NCBI GenBank assembly: GCA_011087645.1
Contig: JAALLF010000006.1
Coordinates: 1-64,000 of the forward strand
Direction: 5' to 3'
From: Alphaproteobacteria bacterium
Lineage (GTDB): Bacteria; Pseudomonadota; Alphaproteobacteria; UBA6615
Length of the DNA: 64,000 nt
Part shown: piece by piece, positions 51,342 through 58,840 of the stretch
How the letters are laid out: each line of letters starts with the position of its first letter
How positions within the stretch are numbered: position 1 is the stretch's first letter
The notes under the pieces: model-generated
What the model saw: only the letters and a program-made list of their open reading frames with translations
Told to the model about the DNA's origin: nothing
Database searches by the model: none
Position numbers and translations under genes: made by a program

Positions 51342-52178
51342 CTATGAAAACAGGTGCGCCTGGGCTTCCTTGGCGGCGTCTTCCATGGTCATGAATTCCG
51401 CCCCTTCGGCCATCAGCTTGTCGATCAGGCCTTCCAGCGACAACATGCGGAACCCACGGCCTATGACATAGGGGTGCATGGTGTAGGTGAGGATACCCCA
51501 ATCGACGGTCTTCTTCATGTAGCACCATTCGTCGTACCAGCTATCCATCACCTGGCGCGCCGAATTCAGCCCCGGCATGAGGAAATCCGGCGTGCGGAAG
51601 AACTCGAAATGAGGATGGTCGTCGAGCGACCAGCTAATCGGCAATTCGATGAGGTCGGTCTCTTCGCCATATTCGTATTTTTCGCCGAGCGCGAACGTAT
51701 CGCTACGGCGGGCGCGATAGGGAATGTAGTCGGACCCCATCAGGCTGCTGTCGTAGACAAAGCCGTGCTTGATCAGAAGGTCGACGGTGCTTTCGCTGAG
51801 GTCCCAGGAAGGCGAGCGGTAGCCCCGCGCCTTCTGGCCGGTGAGCCGTTCGATGGCGTCATTGGCACGCACTAGATCGGCCTCTTCCTCCTCGCGGGTC
51901 TGGTTGGCGGGGGGAATATGCGACCAGCTATGGTGGGCGACTTCGTGGCCACCCTCGACAACCGCCTCGCATTCGCGCGGATGGCTCTCGATGGTGAAGC
52001 CCGGCACGTACCAGGTCGAGGGCAGCCCGCGCGGCTTCAGCGTGTCGAGGATCCGGCCCGAGGCCACCCGGTGTCCGAATTCACCGCGCGACAGGGGCGT
52101 TTGCGTGGTCATCCCGCGCGAAATGAACCCCGACTGGGTGTCGAAGTCGAAGGTCAGGCAGACGATATGGCGTGGCAT
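51342..52178 (-). CDS. Polysaccharide-deacetylase-fold hydrolase (PuuE / cyclic-imidase-like)
   Basis: A 278-residue NodB-fold protein starting at ATG 52178 (gggggag upstream). The metal site is Asp in TFDFDTQSG near 11 and H-x3-H in HEVAHHSWSH near 88. The catalytic region continues with GYRSPSWDLSE, and the C-terminus has ILTYTMHPYVIG. There is no signal peptide or wall-anchoring domain. This cytoplasmic, PuuE-like subgroup includes allantoinases and cyclic-imide hydrolases, so peptidoglycan or chitin is unlikely to be the substrate. Hydrolysis of a cyclic imide would fit the district. Confidence 0.8.
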   Translation of the reverse strand: MPRHIVCLTFDFDTQSGFISRGMTTQTPLSRGEFGHRVASGRILDTLKPRGLPSTWYVPGFTIESHPRECEAVVEGGHEVAHHSWSHIPPANQTREEEEADLVRANDAIERLTGQKARGYRSPSWDLSESTVDLLIKHGFVYDSSLMGSDYIPYRARRSDTFALGEKYEYGEETDLIELPISWSLDDHPHFEFFRTPDFLMPGLNSARQVMDSWYDEWCYMKKTVDWGILTYTMHPYVIGRGFRMLSLEGLIDKLMAEGAEFMTMEDAAKEAQAHLFS

Positions 52179-52276
52179 GTTTTTCTCCCCCGGTAAATTT
52201 TCGCCATTGGTATCGCAAAACGCGGCTGGGGTGTAGTAAGGCCTCCAATTAGTTTCGGGTCCGGAGAGAAGAAAAG

Positions 52277-53437
52277 ATGGCGACAAAAGAGCTGGGCATT
52301 ATCCTTCACGGCGCGACCGGGCGCATCTGCTCAACACAGCATTTACACAATGCTCTGGCGCCGATCTGTACCGAAGGCGGCTTGCCGGTGGGTGACGATA
52401 TGATCGTCCCGCGCCTGCTGCTAGTGGGGCGCAACGATAGACGTCTGGCAGAAATCGCCACCGCCAACCAGGTGGCCAACTGGACCACCGATCTCGACGC
52501 AGCCTTGGCCGATCCGGACTATCCGGTATTTTTCGAAGCCGCCGCGACCCATCAACGCCTCGCCACCCTGGGCAAGGCGATCACCGCGGGCAAGCACATT
52601 TACACCGAAAAACCCGTTGCGCCGACGGTCGCCGAAGGATTGGATTTATTGGCCGATGTGGAGACCGCAGGCCTCAAACATGGGGCGGTGGAGGACAAGC
52701 TTTATCTTCCGGTTTTCCAGAAGCTTAGCGGACTTATTGAAAGTGGTTTCTTCGGTCGCATCGTCGGCTTTCGGCTGGAGTTCGGTTGGTGGGTATTCGA
52801 TGGTAAGGGCGTCGAATCTCAGCGTCCCAGTTGGAACTATAAAAGCACCGGCGGCGGCGGGCTGCTCTCCGACATGCACCCCCATTGGCGCTATGTGATC
52901 GAGAATATGCTGGGGCCGATCCGGCAGGTCGCCGCCACGGCCTGGACGGCGCAGCCCGAACGCATCGACGAAGCCGGCGCGGCCTATGCGGTCGACGTGG
53001 AAGACAGCACAACGACCCTGATCGAGTTGGAAAACGGCGCCTTCGGCACGATTTTGAGTTCCTGGGCGACCCGGGTGCGGCGCGACGATCTGGTGACGTT
53101 TCATGTCGACGGCACCGAAGGTTCAGCGGTCGCCGGCCTGCGGCGCTGCTGGGCCCAATCGGCGGCGGATACGCCAATGGTGCGCGGCTTCGATTTGGGC
53201 GCTGAAGCCAATACCGGCAAGGACGGCACCGACTATCTCGACGATTGGCGCGAAGTGCCCGAGACCGTCGCCTACAAGAATCCGTACCGGGTCGGCTGGG
53301 AAGGCTTCATCCGCCATATTGTCGCCGACGCGCCCTTTGTCTCCGATTTGCGCGCCGGTATCCGTGACGTCCAACTCGCCGAAGCCTGCAGCCAGAGCGC
53401 AGAAGAGCGGGCTTGGGTGCCTTTGCCCCAGCATTGA
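52277..53437 (+). CDS. Gfo/Idh/MocA-family oxidoreductase
   Basis: A 386-residue NAD(P)-dependent oxidoreductase with a ggagag site before the ATG. The N-terminal Rossmann region runs from ILHGATGRICSTQH. The family motif for cofactor and catalysis appears as AGKHIYTEKPVAPT (EKP with the catalytic Lys) near 108-121, followed by VEDKLYLPVFQKL. The C-terminal alpha/beta domain covers about 140-370, including the His in SDMHPHWRY. Substrates in this family are mostly sugars or cyclitols, but the target here is unknown. Divergent from the deacetylase gene. Confidence 0.85.
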   Translation: MATKELGIILHGATGRICSTQHLHNALAPICTEGGLPVGDDMIVPRLLLVGRNDRRLAEIATANQVANWTTDLDAALADPDYPVFFEAAATHQRLATLGKAITAGKHIYTEKPVAPTVAEGLDLLADVETAGLKHGAVEDKLYLPVFQKLSGLIESGFFGRIVGFRLEFGWWVFDGKGVESQRPSWNYKSTGGGGLLSDMHPHWRYVIENMLGPIRQVAATAWTAQPERIDEAGAAYAVDVEDSTTTLIELENGAFGTILSSWATRVRRDDLVTFHVDGTEGSAVAGLRRCWAQSAADTPMVRGFDLGAEANTGKDGTDYLDDWREVPETVAYKNPYRVGWEGFIRHIVADAPFVSDLRAGIRDVQLAEACSQSAEERAWVPLPQH

Positions 53438-53492
53438 GCAAGGCCGCCCGGTTGGTGGTATAATCCGCCGGAAACCTATTCATGAGGACGCC

Positions 53493-54632
53493 ATGAGCGC
53501 ATTACCCCTTCTCGACCTCGGCGACGATCCCTTCGAACGCGGACTGATCCACGGCCGCGAACTGGCGCCGATGATCGCGGAGAATATCGAGACCTATCTG
53601 GCGCGGTTCGCCGCCGGCGGCCTCGACAGCGCGACCGCGCGCCAGGAAGGTCAGAACTGGGTCGAGGTGATCGCCGGCCAGAACGCGGAATACTCGGAAG
53701 AAATGCGCGGCATCGCCGAGGGCTCGGCGCTGCCTCTGGGCGACATCGCCATGTTGAACGCGCGCTACGAAATCACCTTCGGCCTATTCGGCAAGGAGGC
53801 CCGCGACAACGATCTGGCGGCGATCGCGGAGGACGCCGACGGCTGCTCGACCTTTGGCTTGCTGCCGGAAGCAACCGCCAGCGGTCATACAATCCTTGGC
53901 CAGAACTGGGATTGGCTGGCCGGCGTTCACGAGCATTGCGCGGTGCTGCGCATCCGGCGCCAGTCCGGTAGCGACATGATTTGCTACACCGAAGCGGGCA
54001 TCGTCGGCGGCAAGATGGGTGTCAACGAGCACGGCATCGGGCTGGTCGAGAACGGGCTGGTGTCCGACCATGACGGCCACAACGCCTATGAAAAGCCCTT
54101 TCATATGCGGTGCCGCGAAATTCTCGACGCCGAGACCTACGACATGGCCCTGCGACCCATCGTCGAGACAAGGCGGGTGTGTTCGGCCAACTTCGTGGTC
54201 GGCCATGCGGATGGCGAGGTCATCGATTTGGAAACCAGCCCCGACGCCGTGTCGTACCACTATCCAAAAGACGGGTTGGTCACCCACTCCAACCATTTCC
54301 TTGATCAGCGCCATGGCCCGTCACAGATGGAGCGCCTATCGACCAGCACTCTGTACCGCGCCAACCGGCTCGACCGGCTGTTGCGCAAGGATATCGGCAA
54401 GCTCGATGCGGGGCTCTGCCAAACCGCGCTGGCCGACCATTTCGGCCTGCCCAACGCGATCTGCCGCCACCCGGACGAGCGCCTGCCGGAAGCCAAACGC
54501 ACCATGACAAACGCGGCTTTCGTTATCGATCTCAACGCAAGAACCATGGAGATCGCCAACGGCCCGCCCTGCACCACCGCCTTCGTCACCCATGCGCTCG
54601 ACGATGAAGCGATGACCCGCGCCGCCGAATAA
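53493..54632 (+). CDS. C45-family autoprocessing acyltransferase/amidohydrolase
   Basis: A 379-residue Ntn-hydrolase of the C45 (acyl-CoA:6-aminopenicillanate acyltransferase-like) family. Start ATG 53493 with gagga upstream. The predicted autocleavage and catalytic residue is Cys118 in DADGCSTFGLL, which would become the N-terminus of the beta chain. Further matches are ILGQNWDW near 136 and VSYHYPKDGLVTHSNHF near 260. Despite the family name, bacterial members mostly have undefined amidase roles. It lies 55 bases downstream of the Gfo/Idh gene. Confidence 0.85.
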   Translation: MSALPLLDLGDDPFERGLIHGRELAPMIAENIETYLARFAAGGLDSATARQEGQNWVEVIAGQNAEYSEEMRGIAEGSALPLGDIAMLNARYEITFGLFGKEARDNDLAAIAEDADGCSTFGLLPEATASGHTILGQNWDWLAGVHEHCAVLRIRRQSGSDMICYTEAGIVGGKMGVNEHGIGLVENGLVSDHDGHNAYEKPFHMRCREILDAETYDMALRPIVETRRVCSANFVVGHADGEVIDLETSPDAVSYHYPKDGLVTHSNHFLDQRHGPSQMERLSTSTLYRANRLDRLLRKDIGKLDAGLCQTALADHFGLPNAICRHPDERLPEAKRTMTNAAFVIDLNARTMEIANGPPCTTAFVTHALDDEAMTRAAE

Positions 54633-54663
54633 TCTCAACCCCTTTATAAGAAAGACTTCCGCT

Positions 54664-55536
54664 ATGCGATGGACCAACCGACGCGAAAAATTCCGCGCCG
54701 TACTTTCCGGAGACGTTTGCGTCCATCCGGGCTCGGTCTATGACGCCATATCGGCGCGCATCGCCGAGGATCTCGGCTTCGAGACCGGCATGTTCGCCGG
54801 CTCGATCGCCTCGATGACCGTGTTGGGCGCGCCGGACATCGTCATGCTGACCTTGAGTGAGTTCGCCGACCAGGCGCACCGCATCTGCCGCGCCGGCGAG
54901 TTGCCGCTGATCGTCGATGCCGACCATGGCTACGGCAATGCGCTGAACGTCATGCGCACCGTCGAGGCGTTGGAGATCGCCGGCATCTCGGCGATGAGCA
55001 TCGAGGATACCGAATTACCGCCGGCCTATGGCAGCGCCACGACAAGACGGTTGATCTCGGTCGAGGAAGGGACAGCGAAAATGCGCGCGGCGCTGGAAGC
55101 ACGGCGCGATCCGGGGCTTGTCATCTTAGGGCGCACCAGCGCCGCGGTGATCACCGGGGTCGAAGACACCATCGCCCGGGTGCGCGCCTACCAAGCGGCC
55201 GGGGTCGATGGCATCTTTCTCGCCGGCCTGAAAACCCGCGACGATTTCACCGCCATCGCCGCCGAGATTGATATTCCGATTATGCTCGGCGGCGCCGGCC
55301 CCGAACTTTCCGACCGGACCTTTCTCGCCGAGCATGGCGCGCGCATCGCCCTGCAGAGCCATCTACCATTCTCGGCGGGGGTCGGCGCGGTCTACGAGGC
55401 ACTCAAAGCCCTGCGCGAAGGCACCGCACCCGCTGATATATCCCACGCCGGTTCGAAAGAGCTAATCGCCCGGGTCCTGCGCCAAGACGACTACGACCGC
55501 TGGACCGATGATTATTTGGGGGATGACGGGGCGTAA
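54664..55536 (+). CDS. PEP-mutase / isocitrate-lyase-family protein
   Basis: A 290-residue TIM-barrel protein. Metal-binding and family motifs are VDADHGYGNALNVMRTVEALE near 85-105 and SIEDTELPPAYG near 115. The catalytic Cys of the lyase lid (KKCGH in methylisocitrate lyase) is absent: the equivalent region reads SATTRRLISVEEG. This matches the oxaloacetate-decarboxylase-like branch rather than a true lyase. It follows the C45 gene by 31 bases. The ribosome binding site is weak. Substrate is likely a 2-oxoacid. Confidence 0.8.
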   Translation: MRWTNRREKFRAVLSGDVCVHPGSVYDAISARIAEDLGFETGMFAGSIASMTVLGAPDIVMLTLSEFADQAHRICRAGELPLIVDADHGYGNALNVMRTVEALEIAGISAMSIEDTELPPAYGSATTRRLISVEEGTAKMRAALEARRDPGLVILGRTSAAVITGVEDTIARVRAYQAAGVDGIFLAGLKTRDDFTAIAAEIDIPIMLGGAGPELSDRTFLAEHGARIALQSHLPFSAGVGAVYEALKALREGTAPADISHAGSKELIARVLRQDDYDRWTDDYLGDDGA

Positions 55537-55562
55537 CAGCCCCGTGCAATAGTTGCCCGGCA

Positions 55563-55700
55563 CGCCCTTCGAGACGGACCTTCGGTCCTCCTCAGGGTGA
55601 GGGGTTTTTATTTGGTCCCCTACACACACCATTCCTCATACTGAGGAGGCGCGTAGCGCCGTCTCGAAGTATGGCGGGATTTCGAACTCAGGATGAGGTG
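55563..55700. repeat. Intergenic inverted repeat, type B-related
   Basis: cccttcgagacgg and ccgtctcgaag at the two ends, and ggaccttcggtcc with cctcctcagggtgagg / cctcatactgaggagg inside, make a large imperfect palindrome between the PEP-mutase gene and fhs. It is related in style to the copies at 27111 and 51243, but with a different core. Confidence 0.7.
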
Positions 55701-55717
55701 TTGCTGATGCGGCTCAC

Positions 55718-57397
55718 CTAGAACAGGCCCTCGACCAAACCGTTTTCGTCGAGACCGATAGCGTTGGCGGCGGGAACTTTGGGCAGTCCCGGCAAAGTCA
55801 TGATCTGACCGCAGATGGCGACGACGAATTCCGCGCCGGCCGACAGCCGGACCTCGCGGATCGGCACCACATGGTCGCTTGGCGCCCCTTTCAGATTGGG
55901 GTCGGTCGAGAAGCTGTACTGGGTCTTGGCCATGCAGACCGGGAAATGGCCGTACCCCTCCCCCTCCCATTGGCGCAAACGGTCGCGCACCGCCTTGTCA
56001 GCAATCGCCTCGCTGGCGCCGTAGACCTTGCGGCTGACGATGTTGATTTTCTCGAACAGACCGGCCGCGTCGCCATAGAGCGGCGCGAAAGCCGCCGTGC
56101 CGCTCTCGGCCAACGCGACAACCTTATGGGCCAGTTCCTCAACCCCCGCCGAACCGTCGGCCCAGTGGGTGCATTCGATGACCTCGACGTCCGCCCCGGC
56201 GATCTCCTGCTGGATCACGGCGATTTCAGCATCGGTATCGGCGGTAAAGCGGTTAATCGCGACGACCGTCGGCACGCCGAACTTTTTAACATTGTCGATG
56301 TGACGGCGCAGATTATCCAACCCCTTGGCGACGGCCTCGGTGTTTTCCGCCGCCAAATCTTTAAGTTCCACACCGCCATGCATCTTCAACGCCCGCACAG
56401 TGGCGACGACAGCGACGGCGTCGGGTTCAAGGCCAGCCTTGCGGCACTTGATGTCGAAGAACTTCTCGGCGCCCAGATCGGCGCCAAAACCGGCCTCGGT
56501 GACAACATAGTCCGCCAATCTCAAGGCGGCCTCGGTGGCGATCACCGAATTGCAGCCATGGGCGATATTGGCGAACGGCCCGCCATGCACGAAGGCCGGA
56601 TTGTTCTCCAAGGTCTGCACCAGGTTGGGCATGAGCGCGTCTTTCAGCAGCACCGTCATCGCGCCGTCGCCGGATAGATCGCGCACGGTGACCGCGGCGC
56701 CCTCGGCGGTCGAACCGATAACGATATTGCCCAGACGGCGCTCGAGATCCTCCAGCGACGTCGCCAGACAGAAAATCGCCATGACTTCCGAGGCCACGGT
56801 GATGTCGAAACCGGTCTCGCGGGGAAACCCGTTGGGCGGTCCGCCGAGCGAGACCACCACATGGCGTAGCGCCCGGTCGTTAATATCGAGGACGCGGCGC
56901 CAATCGATGCGCCGGGCGTCGATGGCCAAGGCGTTGCCCCAATGGATGTGATTGTCGATCAGCGCGCTCATTAGATTGTGCGCCGCGCCAATGGCGTGGA
57001 GATCACCAGTGAAGTGCAGGTTGATGTCCTCCATGGGCACCACTTGCGCATGCCCGCCACCGGCCGCGCCGCCCTTGATCCCGAAGCAGGGCCCGAGGGA
57101 CGGCTCACGGATGCAAATAGCTGCGTTCTTACCGATCCGGTTGAGCCCATCGCCCAACCCCACCGTCGTCGTCGTCTTGCCCTCGCCGGCCGGGGTCGGC
57201 GTAATGGCGGTCACCAGAATCAGCTTACCGCGTGGGCGATCTTGCAGGGTTTCCAGATAGTCCAGGCCGACTTTTGCCTTGAGCGGTCCATATTGGTGCA
57301 ACGCATCGGCGGGAATGCCCAACGCCGCACCGACCTCGGCAATCGGGCGCACCTTGGCGGCGCGGGCGATCTCAATATCGGGTTGATGCGTACTCAT
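55718..57397 (-). CDS. fhs: Formate-tetrahydrofolate ligase
   Basis: A 559-residue enzyme that makes 10-formyl-tetrahydrofolate from formate, ATP and THF. The ATP loop [18 protein letters not shown] is at about 70-87. Other hallmarks are [19 protein letters not shown] near 101-119, [14 protein letters not shown], and [17 protein letters not shown] near 270. Length is normal. ggggag precedes the ATG. It probably supplies one-carbon units, perhaps from formate generated by catabolic neighbours. Single-gene unit. Confidence 0.95.
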   Translation of the reverse strand: MSTHQPDIEIARAAKVRPIAEVGAALGIPADALHQYGPLKAKVGLDYLETLQDRPRGKLILVTAITPTPAGEGKTTTTVGLGDGLNRIGKNAAICIREPSLGPCFGIKGGAAGGGHAQVVPMEDINLHFTGDLHAIGAAHNLMSALIDNHIHWGNALAIDARRIDWRRVLDINDRALRHVVVSLGGPPNGFPRETGFDITVASEVMAIFCLATSLEDLERRLGNIVIGSTAEGAAVTVRDLSGDGAMTVLLKDALMPNLVQTLENNPAFVHGGPFANIAHGCNSVIATEAALRLADYVVTEAGFGADLGAEKFFDIKCRKAGLEPDAVAVVATVRALKMHGGVELKDLAAENTEAVAKGLDNLRRHIDNVKKFGVPTVVAINRFTADTDAEIAVIQQEIAGADVEVIECTHWADGSAGVEELAHKVVALAESGTAAFAPLYGDAAGLFEKINIVSRKVYGASEAIADKAVRDRLRQWEGEGYGHFPVCMAKTQYSFSTDPNLKGAPSDHVVPIREVRLSAGAEFVVAICGQIMTLPGLPKVPAANAIGLDENGLVEGLF

Positions 57398-57490
57398 AAC
57401 GGCCGACCTCTCCCCTGACGAACAACTTCAACAGGCGACGTAGCACATGGTCCGCGGTCAATGGAACGCGGGCAGCGATCACCGCCCATC

Positions 57491-57523
57491 AAAAAAGGCT
57501 CAGCCGATTTTGGCTAAGCCTTT
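57491..57523 (-). terminator. Terminator of tRNA-Lys
   Basis: On the minus strand AAAGGCTTAGCC, a 5-base loop and GGCTGAGCCTTT form a stem with one mismatch, then TTT. It lies 8 bases beyond the 3' end of the tRNA. Confidence 0.85.
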
Positions 57524-57531
57524 GAAAAGAT

Positions 57532-57607
57532 TGGTGAGCCCGTCAGGGTTCGAACCTGAGACCTACTGATTAAAAGTCAGTTGCTCTACCAGCTGAGCTA
57601 CGGGCCC
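57532..57607 (-). tRNA. tRNA-Lys (UUU anticodon)
   Basis: A complete class I tRNA. The acceptor GGGCCCG pairs with CGGGCTC (one G-U), with discriminator A and encoded CCA. The D arm is AGCTCAGCTGGTAGAGC, the anticodon stem ACTGA/TCAGT has loop CTTTTAA, giving TTT, and the T arm contains GGTTCGAACC. Followed by its own terminator. Confidence 0.97.
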
Positions 57608-57714
57608 ATCAATGACAGGCGGTTTGGCGGGAACTTAAGAAGCCGGTGGTGCGTCGTCAATAAGCAGATGACGCGCCCCGCGAACGGCGCGCGTCAATCC
57701 ACTTTCGAGACCGG

Positions 57715-58275
57715 CTATTCCTTAACGTCGGCCGCGACCTGGATTTTCACGATGGCGTCGGGATTGCTCACCGCACCGCCCTGTCCTTCGCCCTTCTTGA
57801 TGGCGTCGATATGCTCCATGCCTTCGGTCACTTTGCCCCAGGCGGTGTACTGGTTGTCGAGCCAGGGGGCATCGTCGAAGACGATAAAGAACTGACTATC
57901 GGCGCTATTGGGGTTCTGTGCCCGGGCCATGGAGACCACACCACGCACGTGTTTTTCCAACGAGAATTCAGCATCCAGGTTTTTACCCGAACCACCCGAC
58001 CCGGTGCCCGTGGGATCGCCGGTCTGGGCCATGAAACCATCGATCACGCGGTGAAAAACGATGCCGTCGTAAAACCCTTCGCGCACCAATTCCTTAATCC
58101 GCGCGACGTGATTTGGCGCCAAGTCGGGCCGCATTTCAATGACAACCCGGCCATACTCCACGTCCAAATAAAGCGTATTTTCCAAGTCGGCCCCCTTTGC
58201 TGACTGCGCCGCCGCCGGCGCAAAAGCCGCAACAAGAAACGCCGCGGCAATGATGAATGTTCGCGTAAATCTCAT
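57715..58275 (-). CDS. Cyclophilin-type peptidyl-prolyl isomerase, exported
   Basis: A 186-residue protein. Residues 1-23 form a signal peptide (FIIAAAFLVAAFAPAAAQ), so the enzyme acts in the periplasm. The cyclophilin domain is compact, with catalytic Arg in FHRVIDGFMAQTGDP near 75-89, SMARAQNPNSADSQFFI near 115-131 and the closing WLDNQYTAWGKVTEGM. It would speed X-Pro isomerisation in secreted proteins. Downstream of coaD on the same strand, 34 bases away; gyrA-coaD-ppi is a recurrent alphaproteobacterial order. Confidence 0.92.
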   Translation of the reverse strand: MRFTRTFIIAAAFLVAAFAPAAAQSAKGADLENTLYLDVEYGRVVIEMRPDLAPNHVARIKELVREGFYDGIVFHRVIDGFMAQTGDPTGTGSGGSGKNLDAEFSLEKHVRGVVSMARAQNPNSADSQFFIVFDDAPWLDNQYTAWGKVTEGMEHIDAIKKGEGQGGAVSNPDAIVKIQVAADVKE

Positions 58276-58309
58276 AATTCGACCTACCCTGTTTACAATT
58301 GGCTCTTAC

Positions 58310-58840
58310 TTAGTCGCTCGAGGCCGCCAGGTCGAGCTTGCCGAACCGCTCGTTGATGCGCTCGGCGACCTCGGCCGAGACGAAACTGGTGATGTCACCG
58401 CCGAGGGCGGCGATTTCCTTGACCAGCCGCGAGGCGATGAATTGCTGGTTCTCCGAGGCCATCAGAAAAACCGTCTCGATATCCGGATTGAGCCGCGTGT
58501 TCATGCCGACCATCTGGAACTCGTATTCGAAGTCGGACACCGCCCGCAGCCCGCGAATGATGCAGTTGGCGCCCTGGTCGGCGGCAAAATGCACCAACAG
58601 GGAATCGAACGGCCGAACCTCGATGCGATCGGCAAACCCATCGCCCATATTGGCGATCTCGTCGCTCACCATTTCGGCCCGCTCGTCGAGCGAGAATAAC
58701 GGCCCCTTACCGGCATTGATCGCCACACCAACAATCAGCCGGTCGACGATGCGCGCGGCACGGCGGATGATGTCCACATGGCCGTTGGTCACCGGATCGA
58801 AGGTGCCAGGATAGAGGCCAACCCGTTCGCTCTTACTCAT
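58310..58840 (-). CDS. coaD: Phosphopantetheine adenylyltransferase
   Basis: A 176-residue enzyme of coenzyme A synthesis (4'-phosphopantetheine plus ATP to dephospho-CoA). Start ATG 58840, overlapping the gyrA end by 8 bases in another frame. The nucleotidyltransferase motif is [12 protein letters not shown] at 9-20, the substrate-binding region contains [11 protein letters not shown] and [14 protein letters not shown], and the second ATP motif reads [16 protein letters not shown]. Length is slightly over the usual 160. Cotranscribed with gyrA. Confidence 0.95.
   Translation of the reverse strand: MSKSERVGLYPGTFDPVTNGHVDIIRRAARIVDRLIVGVAINAGKGPLFSLDERAEMVSDEIANMGDGFADRIEVRPFDSLLVHFAADQGANCIIRGLRAVSDFEYEFQMVGMNTRLNPDIETVFLMASENQQFIASRLVKEIAALGGDITSFVSAEVAERINERFGKLDLAASSD

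Noticed and set aside
37596..54632. Beta-lactam biosynthesis reading of the CmcJ-like and C45 acyltransferase genes
   Set aside because: Family names suggest it, but no peptide synthetase, ring-forming oxygenase or exporter is present, and both families are broad.
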